A DNA stretch of 64,000 bases, taken from positions 231,235 to 295,234 of the forward strand of contig CAADRB010000012.1 of assembly GCA_900708905.1 (NCBI GenBank), written 5' to 3'. Under the pieces are notes generated by a model. The model was not told the DNA's origin and did no database searches. It was given only the letters and a program-made list of their open reading frames with translations. The position numbers were made by a program, and so were the translations under genes. Shown here piece after piece: positions 63,918-64,000 of this stretch (position 1 is the first letter of the stretch; the number at the start of each line of letters is the position of its first letter). The DNA comes from Hymenolepis diminuta. Taxonomy: Eukaryota > Platyhelminthes > Cestoda > Cyclophyllidea > Hymenolepididae.

Positions 63918-64000
63918 CTGTGAATGCATTTAGGCAAAGCAATTACAACTAATCTAATACTTGAATGATTTAAGTAAAGTAGTTTTAGAGAAATCATAAA

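Noticed and set aside
1..64000. CRISPR arrays, rRNA genes, bacterial operons or phage
   Set aside because: No regularly spaced direct repeats, rRNA-like blocks or prokaryotic gene organisation are present. All supported genes are spliced or metazoan.

Overview
The window is AT-rich eukaryotic DNA. Short coding exons are bounded by GTAAGT-like donors and pyrimidine-AG acceptors and separated by introns of up to about 5 kb, with AATAAA poly(A) signals. There are no operons, ribosome-binding sites or prokaryotic features. Every protein I can name is a conserved metazoan one. The low GC, long introns and symmetrical micro-exons are compatible with a parasitic flatworm, but the phylum is an inference from general character, not a demonstrated match.

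Layout. (1) 601-1002, + strand: an intronless gene for mitochondrial ATP synthase coupling factor 6. (2) 1003-9026: intergenic, with one SINE copy (about 4630-4775) and a GC-elevated island of broken coding character (3840-4470). (3) 31388 to 9027, - strand: a ten-exon model for a dixin-like protein. It has an N-terminal calponin-homology (CH) domain, a basic Ser/Gln/Arg-rich linker and a C-terminal coiled coil. No DIX domain was found. Its introns hold a dead Ty3/Gypsy integrase, a second SINE copy and a decayed coding-like stretch. (4) 31389-44964: long gap. Two exon-like segments on the - strand (38437-38311 and 37361-37265) resemble a purple acid phosphatase, probably a remnant or a gene I could only partly resolve. 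(5) 60434 to 44965, - strand: a complete twelve-exon ERp44 gene with signal peptide, thioredoxin domain bearing CRFS, and a C-terminal KDEL. Its tail is encoded by four phase-0 micro-exons of 24, 24, 39 and 39 nt, two of which lie in a tandem duplication of about 1.3-1.5 kb. Introns carry two further SINE copies and an unassigned open exon. (6) 63917 to 63352, - strand: the last two exons of ARPC2 (Arp2/3 complex 34-kDa subunit), which runs off the right edge.

The genes are independent housekeeping functions: mitochondrial ATP synthesis, Wnt/cytoskeletal scaffolding, thiol-dependent quality control in the early secretory pathway, and actin branching. The most unusual features are the micro-exon tail of ERp44 with its visible exon-intron duplication, and a four-copy, apparently tRNA-derived SINE family of about 210 bp.
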